From CAVQUE01 sp046290435 (GTDB taxonomy: Bacteria; Actinomycetota; Acidimicrobiia; Acidimicrobiales; UBA8592): a stretch of DNA of 64,000 nt. The stretch lies in the NCBI GenBank assembly GCA_046290435.1, contig JBKAGO010000044.1:49619-113618 (forward strand). The letters run 5' to 3'. A program made the position numbers and the translations under genes. Under the pieces are notes generated by a model that had not been told where the DNA came from, searched no databases, and saw only the letters and a program-made list of their open reading frames with translations. Below are positions 52,774 to 61,064 of the stretch, one piece after another; the stretch's first letter is position 1, and each line of letters starts with the position of its first letter.

Positions 52774-53799
52774 ATGGGCGTCAACCTCAAAGATGTGGCA
52801 GACCGAGCGGGTGTGAACGTGTCCACCGCATCACGCGCGTTGAGCGCCGACAAGAACACGTTGGTGAAGCGCTCCACCCGGCTCCGGGTGCTCGAAGCCG
52901 CCGAGGAGTTGGGCTACCGGGGCAACCTCCAGGCCTCCGCGCTTCGGCGGGGACGCACCGGGACGATCGGTGTGATCGTCGCCGACCTCAGCAACCCGTT
53001 CGTCGGTCCCGTCCTGCGGGGCATCGCGAACGCGTTGAGCAGCAGGGATCTCCTCCCGATCATGACCGAGTCCAGGGATTCGTCCCAGGACCTGGCGACC
53101 ATTTGCGACAAGCTCTTGGCGCAGCGGGTCGACGGCTTGATCGTGACCGCCGGTCGCTACCGCGATCGTTCGCTGCTGCGGCGCATCGCGGCCGAGGTGC
53201 CGACGGTGCTCGCGGTGCGCGAGCTGCCGGGGAGCGGCATCCGCGCCGTCGCTCACGACGACGTCTCCGGCGGCCGCCTGGCGGCCGAACACCTGCTGGG
53301 ACTGGGGCACACCCGTCTCGCCCAGTTGACGGGTCCGCAGGACATCTGGTCGTTCGAGGGGCGCGGGCAGGGCTTTCGCACGGCGGTCTCGGCCGCCGGC
53401 GCGACATGCATCGACGTCGATGCCTCGGTGCACCTGCCCACCGTCGAGGCCGGCAGGCGTCTGGCTGCCCGCATGCTGGAGCTGGAGGGCGAGCTTCCCA
53501 CTGCGGTCTTCGCCCACAACGACAGCATCGCGATCGGGGCCATCGCCGCCTTGCGGGCCCATGGCCTCGACTGTCCCGGGGACATCTCGGTGGTCGGCTA
53601 CAACGACGTGCCGCTGACCGACCAGATACAGCCACCGTTGACGACGATCCGGCTCCCGGGCTACGAGCTGGGCCGGCTCGCCGCCGAAATGGTGCTCTCG
53701 GGTATCGAGGGGACCGAACCGTCGACGGACAAGATCATGTTGGCCCCCGAGCTGATCGTGCGCGAATCCACTGCACCGCCGCGGCACGGCCACGGGTGA
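52774..53799 (+). CDS. LacI-family repressor of the transporter/dehydrogenase locus
   Basis: The 341-residue protein begins with the LacI headpiece (NLKDVADRAGVNVSTASRAL; hinge LQASALRRGRTGTIGVIV) and has a periplasmic-binding-like effector domain (NPFVGPVLRGIANAL; HDDVSGGRLAAEHLL; VVGYNDVPLTDQIQPPLTTI). It most likely binds the four TGCAA-N4-TTGCA sites in the two divergent regions and is released by the imported compound or an early product. Confidence 0.94.
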   Translation: MGVNLKDVADRAGVNVSTASRALSADKNTLVKRSTRLRVLEAAEELGYRGNLQASALRRGRTGTIGVIVADLSNPFVGPVLRGIANALSSRDLLPIMTESRDSSQDLATICDKLLAQRVDGLIVTAGRYRDRSLLRRIAAEVPTVLAVRELPGSGIRAVAHDDVSGGRLAAEHLLGLGHTRLAQLTGPQDIWSFEGRGQGFRTAVSAAGATCIDVDASVHLPTVEAGRRLAARMLELEGELPTAVFAHNDSIAIGAIAALRAHGLDCPGDISVVGYNDVPLTDQIQPPLTTIRLPGYELGRLAAEMVLSGIEGTEPSTDKIMLAPELIVRESTAPPRHGHG

Positions 53800-53839
53800 C
53801 AGGGCGCCGCCGGCGCCCACGACCGAGGAGCGAGATCCG

Positions 53840-54634
53840 ATGGGAACGATGAACGGACGCGCCTGCATCGTGACGGGGGCCGCACGCGGCATCGGTCGAG
53901 CGATCGGCGAGGCCCTGCTCGACGAGGGGGCCGATGTGTGCTTCGCCGACCTCGATGGCGACGGCGCCGCTGCGGTCAGCGCGGCCAACCAGCAGCGCGC
54001 CCGCGACGGTGGCGGCCGGGCCATGGCAGCCACCGTCGACGTGACCGACCGCTCGCAGGTTCGGGCGATGATCGCAGCGACGGTCGAGGCGTTCGGCAGG
54101 TTGGACGTCAAGTTCAACAACGCCGGCGTGAACAAGCCGATGAACTTCCTCGATGTGACCGAGGAGAACTGGGACTTCATCATGCGGGTCAACGCCCTGG
54201 GCGTCCTCATCGGGACGCAGGAGGCAGCCAAACAGATGATCACCCAGGGCGGCGGCAAGATCATCAACACCGCTTCGATCGCCAGCCGCCAGGGCTACGA
54301 CAACGTCGCTCCGTACTGTGCGTCCAAGTCGGCGGTGGTCTCCCTGACGCAGTCGGCGGCGCGCGACCTGGCGCAGCATGGGATCACGGTCACCGGTTTC
54401 GCTCCGGGTGTGGTCGCAACCGAGATGTGGGAGGCCGTGGACGAGGACTTGATGGCCATCGGAGCCTCGGAACGCCCCGGCCAGGCGATGGAGGAGTTCT
54501 CGGCCGGCATCCTGCGTGGGCGGGTGGCGACGCCGGCCGACATCGTCGGCACCACGACGTTCCTGGCCTCGCCGGCGAGCGATTACATGACCGGCCAGAT
54601 CGTGATGATCGATGGCGGCATGGAGCTCATATGA
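53840..54634 (+). CDS. SDR dehydrogenase of the LacI-controlled locus (2)
   Basis: The 264-residue protein has cofactor motif TGAARGIG, Asp in FADLDGDG favouring NAD, NNAG, Ser in TASIAS and Tyr-x3-Lys (YCASK). It is a paralogue of the SDR at 43259. Two similar SDRs in one regulon suggest successive oxidations or oxidation of two related hydroxyl groups. The stop overlaps the next start (ATGA). Confidence 0.93.
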   Translation: MGTMNGRACIVTGAARGIGRAIGEALLDEGADVCFADLDGDGAAAVSAANQQRARDGGGRAMAATVDVTDRSQVRAMIAATVEAFGRLDVKFNNAGVNKPMNFLDVTEENWDFIMRVNALGVLIGTQEAAKQMITQGGGKIINTASIASRQGYDNVAPYCASKSAVVSLTQSAARDLAQHGITVTGFAPGVVATEMWEAVDEDLMAIGASERPGQAMEEFSAGILRGRVATPADIVGTTTFLASPASDYMTGQIVMIDGGMELI

Positions 54635-55500
54635 CCCGTGTCGGCGTCGTCGGTCTCGGCCGGATGGGCGCCCCGATGGCGAACAACCTGCTCCGGGCCG
54701 GATTTCCGGTCGCATTGTGGAACCGCAGTCGGGCCAAGGCCGAGGAGGTGGCCGCCGGAACCGATGCCCGGGTCTGCGACACCCCGCGCTCGTTGGCGGA
54801 GGCCAGCGACGTCGTCCTCACCATGCTCGCCGACGATGCGGCGTCGCACGCGGTGCACGTCGGCGAGGACGGCCTCTTCGCCGCCACCGACGGTGCCTCG
54901 GTCCTCTTCGAGATGGGGACACTGAGCGTCGATCACCTCGTCGAGCTCGGCGACGCGGGTCGGGGCCGCCTGGTGATCGATGCGCCGGTGTCGGGATCGG
55001 TCGATGCTGCGGCCGACGCGCAACTCCTCGTCATGGTCGGAGCCGCCCCCGAGGAGATCGATGCGTTCCGTCCCGTCCTCGCATCGATCAGTCGCAGGAT
55101 CATCTGCCTCGGGAACCGTCGGGCCGGCGCGGCCATGAAGCTCGCCGTCAACCTCGTCATCCACGGCCTGAACCAGTCGATCGCCGAGGCACTGGTGCTC
55201 GCCGAGGAAGCCGGCGTCGATCTCGCCTCGGCCTACGAAGTGATCGAGAACTCTGCAGCAGCCGCACCGATGGTCGGCTACCGCAAGCCGCAGTACCTGG
55301 ACGAGGCGGCCAGCCCGGTGTCGTTCGCCCTGTCGCTGGCGCGCAAGGACCTCGAGCTCGCGCTCGCGCTCGGGCGTGCCGTGGATGTACCCATGCCGCA
55401 GACAGCCCTGAACGCGGACCAGCTCCGAGCCGCCGAGTCAGCCGGCTTCGGCGACCGTGACATGGCCGCAGTCCTGTCCTACCTGAGAGGGAACCCATGA
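54631..55500 (+). CDS. Beta-hydroxyacid dehydrogenase family (3-hydroxyisobutyrate/tartronate-semialdehyde type)
   Basis: The 289-residue protein has the N-terminal NAD(P) motif VGLGRMGAPMANNL, followed by WNRSRAKAEE (an Arg favouring NADP), the substrate-binding DAPVSGSVDAA stretch and the catalytic Lys in GAAMKLAVNL. The family oxidises a hydroxy acid beside its carboxylate. It overlaps both neighbours by 4 bases. Confidence 0.92.
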   Translation: MTRVGVVGLGRMGAPMANNLLRAGFPVALWNRSRAKAEEVAAGTDARVCDTPRSLAEASDVVLTMLADDAASHAVHVGEDGLFAATDGASVLFEMGTLSVDHLVELGDAGRGRLVIDAPVSGSVDAAADAQLLVMVGAAPEEIDAFRPVLASISRRIICLGNRRAGAAMKLAVNLVIHGLNQSIAEALVLAEEAGVDLASAYEVIENSAAAAPMVGYRKPQYLDEAASPVSFALSLARKDLELALALGRAVDVPMPQTALNADQLRAAESAGFGDRDMAAVLSYLRGNP

Positions 55501-56237
55501 GTGAGAGGGATGTGCGTTCGGCAGCGCTGTTCGTCGGAGGTTGGGAGGGGCACAGACCCCAGGTCTTCTGCGACTGGGCCCGCGAACTCCTCGAGAGCGA
55601 AGGTTTCGACGTGGTCACCCACGAGAGTCTCGCTCCGCTGGCCCACCCGGAGGAGATGGTCGACATCGACCTCATCGTCCCGATCTGGTCCAGTGCCCGG
55701 TCGTCGCACCAGCCCGAGTTCGGCAACATGACGAAAGCCGAGGAGGATGGCCTGCTCTCCCTCATCGCCGACGGATGTGGCATCGCCGGGTGGCACGGCC
55801 ACATGGGCGACGCGTTCAGGGATCGACCGACCTACCACTTCCTCATCGGCGGCCAGTTCGTCGCTCACCCTCCCGGTTGGCCCGACAACCTCGTCCCCTC
55901 CGAGGACTTCGTCGACTACGACGTGACGATCACCAGGCCGGGCGATCCCATCGTCCGGGGAATCAAGAGTTTCCGGCTGGAATCGGAGCAGTACTACATG
56001 CTCGTCGATCCCTCGAACGAGGTCCTCGCCACGACCACGTTCTCGGGCGAGCATCTCTGGTGGATCGAAGGCACCACGATCCCCGTGGTGTGGAAGCGGC
56101 GCTGGGATCGCGGGCGCGTCTTCTACTGCAGCATCGGTCACCGCATCGAAGACCTCCAGGTGCCGCAGGTGACCGAGATCATGCGTCGAGGCATGGTGTG
56201 GGCAGCGGCCGGACGCCGCGAGGTCGACGCAGCCTGA
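55497..56237 (+). CDS. ThuA-like (trehalose-utilisation/GATase-like) protein
   Basis: The 246-residue protein has the ThuA-like pattern: LFVGGWEGHRP at the start, GIAGWHGHMGDAF with the conserved His-Gly, and a YCSIGHRIEDLQVPQV end. ThuA-like proteins are glutamine-amidotransferase-fold enzymes found in sugar and glycoside catabolic operons; the precise reaction is not settled. It is the last gene of the operon and its stop lies inside a perfect palindrome. Confidence 0.85.
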   Translation: MSERDVRSAALFVGGWEGHRPQVFCDWARELLESEGFDVVTHESLAPLAHPEEMVDIDLIVPIWSSARSSHQPEFGNMTKAEEDGLLSLIADGCGIAGWHGHMGDAFRDRPTYHFLIGGQFVAHPPGWPDNLVPSEDFVDYDVTITRPGDPIVRGIKSFRLESEQYYMLVDPSNEVLATTTFSGEHLWWIEGTTIPVVWKRRWDRGRVFYCSIGHRIEDLQVPQVTEIMRRGMVWAAAGRREVDAA

Positions 56238-56253
56238 TGCCCGGCCGGGCATC
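56236..56253 (+). terminator. 18-base perfect palindrome at the operon end
   Basis: GATGCCCGGCCGGGCATC overlaps the ThuA-like stop codon. As RNA it can form a 7-bp stem with a 4-base loop. A factor-independent terminator without T tract is likely. Confidence 0.55.
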
Positions 56254-56268
56254 GCTGGGCGGCGCGGC

Positions 56269-56361
56269 TCAGCCCGTCGGCCTGGGGTCAACCGGTTCTG
56301 TGCGAGTGACGGTCGAGGCGAGTTGCTCCGGCGTCAGCTCGTCGAGCATCCGAGCGACCAT
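56269..56361 (-). pseudogene. Possible C-terminal remnant of a MarR-like regulator
   Basis: A 30-residue frame continues without stop a few codons upstream (GRRDMVARMLDELTPEQLAS) and resembles the last helix of MarR-family proteins. Nothing else of such a gene is present. A GC-rich hairpin (CGGCGCCC/GGGCGCCG, 56366-56389) lies between it and the RES gene stop. Confidence 0.2.
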
Positions 56362-56394
56362 GTCGCGGCGCCCCTGCCTTTGGGCGCCGTGTAC

Positions 56395-57087
56395 TTACAG
56401 GATGGCGATGCGGAGCAGGTTGGCCAGTTCTCGGACGAAGCGGGTGGGTTCGTCACCGTTCAGCAGTGGTTCGGTGTCGACGACGCGCACTCGTCCCTTC
56501 AGTTCGTTGCGATAGACCACGGCGACGTCCAATCGCTGGTGGTGGAGCACCTCGGATGCGAGGCCGTCGCAGTTGCGCTCGGCGTGCATCCGACCCTGGC
56601 GCGACGTCCACAGGAACCCGCTTGTTGCCTTGGTTGCCACGAGCCGCTCGGCCGCCTCGCGGGTGCATGGGTAGTGGCGGGGGAGGGCGTCGGTCAGCTC
56701 GGTCGGCTCGACGTCGAGCGCGGCGAGGGCTTCGTCGCGGAGGTCGACGAGCTTCACCGCAGGCGTGAAGCGCAGCCGCAGCAGGCCGTACTGGGCCAGC
56801 TGGGCTCGATAGATCCGGGGGTTGGGGCCGTTTGCCTCGTGTAGGGCCGACTCGAGCAGCGCTGCCGACCGCTGCTCGGCCACATAGGTGTGCGGCCGAC
56901 CGGCCAGGGGCGAGAACCGGCCCTCGCCCATGCCCTCGGGCGTGAAGGCCGAGTCGGCGTGACGTAGCCGGGCGGCGCGGTAGCGCTCGGCGCCGGCATC
57001 CCAGGTGACGACGCGTAGGCGTCGGCGGTCGATGCGCTCGGGGTCGATGATCGGACAGTCGGGGCGCCCGCAGGGGCGGTCAGCCAT
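56395..57087 (-). CDS. RES-domain toxin (NAD+-degrading type)
   Basis: The 230-residue protein has the RES domain: RYRAARLRHADSAF, the conserved Arg in GEGRFSPLAG, and TYVAEQRSAALLESALHEA with the conserved Glu, then YPCTREAAERL. RES toxins deplete NAD+ and are neutralised by Xre/MbcA-type antitoxins. The start overlaps the upstream antitoxin gene by 8 bases, the usual antitoxin-first order. Confidence 0.9.
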   Translation of the reverse strand: MADRPCGRPDCPIIDPERIDRRRLRVVTWDAGAERYRAARLRHADSAFTPEGMGEGRFSPLAGRPHTYVAEQRSAALLESALHEANGPNPRIYRAQLAQYGLLRLRFTPAVKLVDLRDEALAALDVEPTELTDALPRHYPCTREAAERLVATKATSGFLWTSRQGRMHAERNCDGLASEVLHHQRLDVAVVYRNELKGRVRVVDTEPLLNGDEPTRFVRELANLLRIAIL

Positions 57088-57529
57088 CGATCAGGCCGCT
57101 GACTGCCGCCTGCAGGTCGGGGGTGCCGATGACATCGACGGGCCGGGCACCGATCCACGGGTTGTGGGCGCAGAACCACTGCCACATCGCCCAACCCGAC
57201 ATCCCGAACTCGGTGAGCCGCTCGACGGCTGCGACCACGCGCTCGTCGAGGTCGAACACCTCGTCGAGCTGGAACGACGGGATCAGCGTGCCGCCGGCGT
57301 GGTCGACCACGAACATCCGGCCGGCGCTCCGCTGGCGCTTCACCCACTGACGGGCCGCCAGCACCGAAGATGCCCGGCCCTCGGCCAGTCCCTCGTAGTC
57401 GACGGACGGTTCGGTCGACGCCAGATGATCACGGGCGAGACGCACGAGGCGCGCCTGCTCGACGGCGGCCCGATCCAACATCGGGGGCGCAGGAGGCACG
57501 TCCTCGAATGCGATCATCGCAGCAGGCAT
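57080..57529 (-). CDS. Xre/MbcA/ParS-type antitoxin of the RES pair
   Basis: The 149-residue protein has the antitoxin C-terminal domain (FDLDERVVAAVERLTEFGMS; NPWIGARPVDVIGTPDLQAAV) that binds and blocks RES toxins. The N-terminal part (about 30-75) is the likely DNA-binding region. Start 57529 is one of two close ATGs (the other at 57517), neither with a strong ribosome site. It probably represses its own operon through repeats at 57538-57651. Confidence 0.85.
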   Translation of the reverse strand: MPAAMIAFEDVPPAPPMLDRAAVEQARLVRLARDHLASTEPSVDYEGLAEGRASSVLAARQWVKRQRSAGRMFVVDHAGGTLIPSFQLDEVFDLDERVVAAVERLTEFGMSGWAMWQWFCAHNPWIGARPVDVIGTPDLQAAVSGLIDG

Positions 57530-57537
57530 GTCACGAG

Positions 57538-57572
57538 CGTACCAGAGAAGTCCTCGACGAACAGATGGTACG
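57538..57572. promoter_or_regulatory. CGTACCA/TGGTACG inverted repeat before the antitoxin gene
   Basis: Two 7-base arms, 21 bases apart, begin 8 bases upstream of the antitoxin start. A third TGGTACG is at 57645-57651. Repeated palindromic half sites are usual in toxin-antitoxin promoters. Confidence 0.35.
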
Positions 57573-57658
57573 ACACGTCGGTTCTGTCGGCTGTGCGGCT
57601 CTGTCGACATCGAACGGGTGGCGTGGGCCAGGGCTGCGCTCGGCTGGTACGCCTCCGG

Positions 57659-58405
57659 TCAGAGCCGGGGCATCGCCGGGCGATGGCCGTCGCGGTCGCC
57701 GGCTGCATCGGTGGCGTCGAGGAGTGCAGCGGCGACCTCGTCGTAGCGGTCGGCGGTGAGGCGGTCCGAGGGGGCGCTCACGACGATCGCAGCCTGCGGC
57801 CGACCGGTCGCATCGCACACCGCTGCGCCGAGGCTGGTCGCGCTGGCATCGACCGCGCCAGCGTTGAGTGACCAGCCGCGCTCGCGTGTGCGATCGATCT
57901 CGCGCCGCAGGGCCGCGCTGACGGGTGCGCCCAGGAACTCGGCGACGGCTGCGAGGTCGAGATGGGCGAACAACGCGAGCCCGGCGGCGCTGGCCTCGGT
58001 GGGCAGGATCGAACCGAGCCGTGGCGCGGCGCGCACCAGGTGCGGGCTCTCGACCACGTCGACGGTGACGATGCGCCCGGCGTCGGGCACCGCCACCGAG
58101 ACGCTCTCGCCCGTCGTGTCGCGGATCGACTCGATGAAGGGATGCAGGCGCGTCACCAGGCCGGAACGCCGGCGGGCCTGGCCGGCGACGACGAGTGGTT
58201 GCTCGGTGATCTCCCAGCGTGTGACCTGATCGCCGGTCGGGCGGATCCAGCCCGAATCGGCCAGCGTGACGAGCGCCCGCTGCAGCGCGCTCTTGTCGTC
58301 GTCGAGGACGCGGCACAGCTCGGCCAGGCCGATCGGTTGGTTGGCGGCGATCGCCTCGATCACCCGGAGCGCCCGTTGCACGCTGCCCAGCGGCTTGACC
58401 GCCAT
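57659..58405 (-). CDS. IclR-family transcriptional regulator
   Basis: The 248-residue protein has an N-terminal winged helix (SVQRALRVIEAIAANQPIGL; AELCRVLDDDKSALQRAL) and the IclR ligand domain (ESIRDTTGESVSVAV; LPTEASAAGLALFAH; GWSLNAGAVDASATSLGAAV). It is divergent from the amidohydrolase/aldolase pair, with an 8-3-8 palindrome between. A typical local regulator of aromatic or ring-acid catabolism. Confidence 0.92.
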   Translation of the reverse strand: MAVKPLGSVQRALRVIEAIAANQPIGLAELCRVLDDDKSALQRALVTLADSGWIRPTGDQVTRWEITEQPLVVAGQARRRSGLVTRLHPFIESIRDTTGESVSVAVPDAGRIVTVDVVESPHLVRAAPRLGSILPTEASAAGLALFAHLDLAAVAEFLGAPVSAALRREIDRTRERGWSLNAGAVDASATSLGAAVCDATGRPQAAIVVSAPSDRLTADRYDEVAAALLDATDAAGDRDGHRPAMPRL

Positions 58406-58443
58406 GCCCGACCCTCCTACGCTCGTAGTGTTATGTGACACAG

Positions 58444-58462
58444 TGTATCGCATAGCGATACA
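58444..58462. promoter_or_regulatory. Perfect 8-3-8 palindrome TGTATCGC-ATA-GCGATACA
   Basis: It lies 39 bases before the IclR start and 73 bases before the amidohydrolase start. IclR dimers bind such short-spaced palindromes, so this is the likely shared operator. Confidence 0.65.
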
Positions 58463-58534
58463 TATCGAACAACGGCACTGCGACACAACGGCACACGGGC
58501 ACCCGGCCAAGCTGCTTCTGGAGGAATCACCACC

Positions 58535-59773
58535 ATGACCACGCTCGACCCCGAGCTCTTCCTCGCCGAACCCGAACCACGCGAGGTGCGCTACACCGTC
58601 ATCTCGGTCGACGACCACGTCGTCGAGCCCGCCCACCTGTTCGCGACCTACCTGCCAACGTCGCTGCGAGCAGACGGCCCCCGGATCGTCCATGCAGCCA
58701 ACGGCGCCGAGGTCTGGGAGTTCGACGGGCAGATCTTCTCCCAGGTCGGCATGAATGCGGTCGCCGGGCGGCGGCCCGACACCGTCGAGCTCGAACCCTT
58801 TCGCTTCGACCAGATGCGCCCCGGTTGCTACGACGTCCACGCCCGAGTGAAGGACATGGACATCAACGGCGTCTGGGCCATGCTCAACTTCCCGTCGATG
58901 ATCACCGGGTTCTGCGGGCGCGTGTTCGGGTTCGCGTCGGACATCGAGGTCGGCAAGGCGTGTGTGCGCGCCTGGAACGACTGGTTGTACGAGGAGTGGT
59001 ACCTGTCGTACCCCGAGCGGATCATCCCCCTCGGCATCACGTACCTGAACGATCCCGCCGAGGCCGCCCGCGAGATCGAGCGCAACGCCGAACGCGGCTT
59101 CCGATCGGTCTCGTTGCCCGAACGGCCCCATGCCATCGGCCTGCCGAGCCTGTGGGATCGCGACCACTGGGATCCCATCATCGGTGCGTGCGTCGACACC
59201 GGCACCGTCATCTCCCTGCACGTCGGCAGCTCCGGCGGCTACCCGTCGCCTCCCGGTAGTCCCGCGCTGCAGGTCGGGGCCACCCTGTTCGGGCAGCTGT
59301 CGCTCGGCGCGTGCGCCGAATGGTTGTGGTCGGGCTACCCGGCCGAGCACCCGACGCTGAAGATCGCCATGAGCGAAGGCGGCATCGGCTGGGTGCCGAT
59401 GCTCATCGACCGCCTCGACAACATCGTCGACCGCTCCGGCTACGGCCTCGGTTGGGACGAGCGTCCGGCCGACGTGCTGCGCCGGAACTTCTGGTTCTGC
59501 ACCATCGACGACCCCTCCACCATCGCGCTCCGACACGTCATCGGCGTCGAGAACATCATGTTCGAGACCGACTACCCCCACGGCGACGGCACCTGGCCCG
59601 ACACCCAGGACGTCATCGACCGCTACTGGGGCGACATCCCCGCGCACGAGGCCCGGATGATGCTCTGCGAGAACGCCGCCGGGCTGTTCCGTCACCCGCT
59701 CCCGAGGGTGGTCCTGCCGCTCGACCAGCCTGTCGCCGAACCGGCCGACCGCAGCACGCCGGGGGCGCCATGA
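58535..59773 (+). CDS. Amidohydrolase_2 family metal-dependent hydrolase/decarboxylase
   Basis: The 412-residue protein has the ACMSD-like layout: an initial metal motif VDDHVVEP, YDVHARVKDMDINGVWAM, active-site HVGSSGG, and FETDYPHGDGTWPDT near the end with Asp-Tyr-Pro-His. Many relatives decarboxylate hydroxybenzoates or hydrolyse ring-opened products. GGAGGA precedes the ATG. It overlaps the aldolase-family gene by 4 bases. Confidence 0.9.
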   Translation: MTTLDPELFLAEPEPREVRYTVISVDDHVVEPAHLFATYLPTSLRADGPRIVHAANGAEVWEFDGQIFSQVGMNAVAGRRPDTVELEPFRFDQMRPGCYDVHARVKDMDINGVWAMLNFPSMITGFCGRVFGFASDIEVGKACVRAWNDWLYEEWYLSYPERIIPLGITYLNDPAEAAREIERNAERGFRSVSLPERPHAIGLPSLWDRDHWDPIIGACVDTGTVISLHVGSSGGYPSPPGSPALQVGATLFGQLSLGACAEWLWSGYPAEHPTLKIAMSEGGIGWVPMLIDRLDNIVDRSGYGLGWDERPADVLRRNFWFCTIDDPSTIALRHVIGVENIMFETDYPHGDGTWPDTQDVIDRYWGDIPAHEARMMLCENAAGLFRHPLPRVVLPLDQPVAEPADRSTPGAP

Positions 59774-60507
59774 CCTTCGTCCCCACCCCCGACCAGCTGA
59801 TCCCCGAGCTCACGCCGGCGCAGGAGATCGTGTTGCTCGCGCGCACGCTGTGGCGCGAGGGCTACAACGACCACCTCGCCGGCCACATCACCTACAGCCT
59901 CGGCGACGGCACCCTGCTGTGTAACCCGTGGCTGCTCACCTGGAACGAGATCCGGCCCCGCGACATCATCCGCATCGACCTCGACGGCAACGTCGTCGAA
60001 GGCGACTGGCCGGTCCCGCTCGGCATTCCGCTGCACCTCGAACTCCACAAGATGCGCACCGACGTCAAGGTCGCGATGCACAACCATCCGCTCTACGGAA
60101 CGGTGTGGAGCGACATGCGCGAGGTCCCGCCGCCGTACGACCAGAGCTCGAGCCTCGGAGGCGGCGGAGAGCTGGTATTGGTCGACGAGTACGACGGCGC
60201 GGTCAACAGCTCCGACGCGGCACGCAAGGCCATCGACGCCATGGGCGACGGCGAGATGGCACTGCTCGCCGGCCATGGCGTGTTCGTGCTGGGCTCGACC
60301 GTGCGCGCCGTCCACCAACGCGCGGTGGCGCTGGAGCAACGCTGCTCGCACGCCTGGCACATCCGCGCCGCGGGCGGCCGGACCGACTCGCCGCTGCCGC
60401 AGTGGTGGCTGGACCGCATGAAGCACTCCGACGGCAACGGCTTCATCGGATTCTGGGAGGCAAGCGTGCGTGCCGAACTACGCGACGACCCCACACTGCT
60501 GGACTGA
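59770..60507 (+). CDS. Class II aldolase/adducin-family protein
   Basis: The 245-residue protein has the metal-binding HNHP (VAMHNHPLYG) and a further His in LLAGHGVFVLG, with the AGHITYSL segment near the start. The family includes sugar-phosphate aldolases and decarboxylases acting on hydroxy-keto acids. With the amidohydrolase it would make a two-step route from a ring-derived acid; the order and substrate are unknown. Confidence 0.88.
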   Translation: MTFVPTPDQLIPELTPAQEIVLLARTLWREGYNDHLAGHITYSLGDGTLLCNPWLLTWNEIRPRDIIRIDLDGNVVEGDWPVPLGIPLHLELHKMRTDVKVAMHNHPLYGTVWSDMREVPPPYDQSSSLGGGGELVLVDEYDGAVNSSDAARKAIDAMGDGEMALLAGHGVFVLGSTVRAVHQRAVALEQRCSHAWHIRAAGGRTDSPLPQWWLDRMKHSDGNGFIGFWEASVRAELRDDPTLLD

Positions 60508-60565
60508 CCGAGGCGGATGATTCGAGACCGTCGCACCGGCCGTGAAGCGACAGGGAGCCCGGTGG

Positions 60566-60982
60566 TCAGATCGCCATGTCGTCGGCCGCTGCGGCGACCT
60601 CCGCCCCCGGGCCGACTGCGAGGCGACCGCCACGCGTCCTCCCTCTGATACGAAGAGCGACATAGCTGCCGACGACGATCACCGCGGCGACGGCTTGGGC
60701 TTGCCGGAGCATGTCGCCGGGGTACAGCACCCCCTCGACGTATCGCTCGATGAAGGACTCCTGGTAGCGGCCCTCGCCGGCCCGGTAGCGGAGGTCGCGC
60801 TCGATCGACGTGAGCGGGCAGTTGATGCTGAAGGTGATGATCCAGATGCTGTAGATCACCGAGGGCACGTGCAGCCAGAGTGCTCTCGGCCAGCGCAGCG
60901 CCAGCAGACCGCCGATCACCACGAAGACGACGAAACCGAAGTGGATGACCACCACCACATCGGCAATCAACCGAGCGCTCAT
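60566..60982 (-). CDS. DUF2784 membrane protein
   Basis: The 138-residue protein has about four TM segments and the DUF2784 pattern (VVIHFGFVVFVVIGGLLAL; HVPSVIYSIWIITFSINCPLT split at the second helix; a YPGDM near the end). The function is unknown. It follows the SDR gene by 82 bases on the same strand. Confidence 0.8.
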   Translation of the reverse strand: MSARLIADVVVVIHFGFVVFVVIGGLLALRWPRALWLHVPSVIYSIWIITFSINCPLTSIERDLRYRAGEGRYQESFIERYVEGVLYPGDMLRQAQAVAAVIVVGSYVALRIRGRTRGGRLAVGPGAEVAAAADDMAI

Positions 60983-61064
60983 CTGCGTCCCTTCGTCCCG
61001 GACCCCGCCGCCGCGGTTTTCGCTGGCGCAGTAGTCCTACCGGCGTGCGCCCGCTCCTGGCGCC

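Noticed and set aside
56366..56389. CGGCGCCC/GGGCGCCG hairpin as terminator of the RES gene
   Set aside because: Position is right (just after the stop) but it has an 8-base loop, no T tract, and overlaps a possible gene remnant; kept only as a note there.
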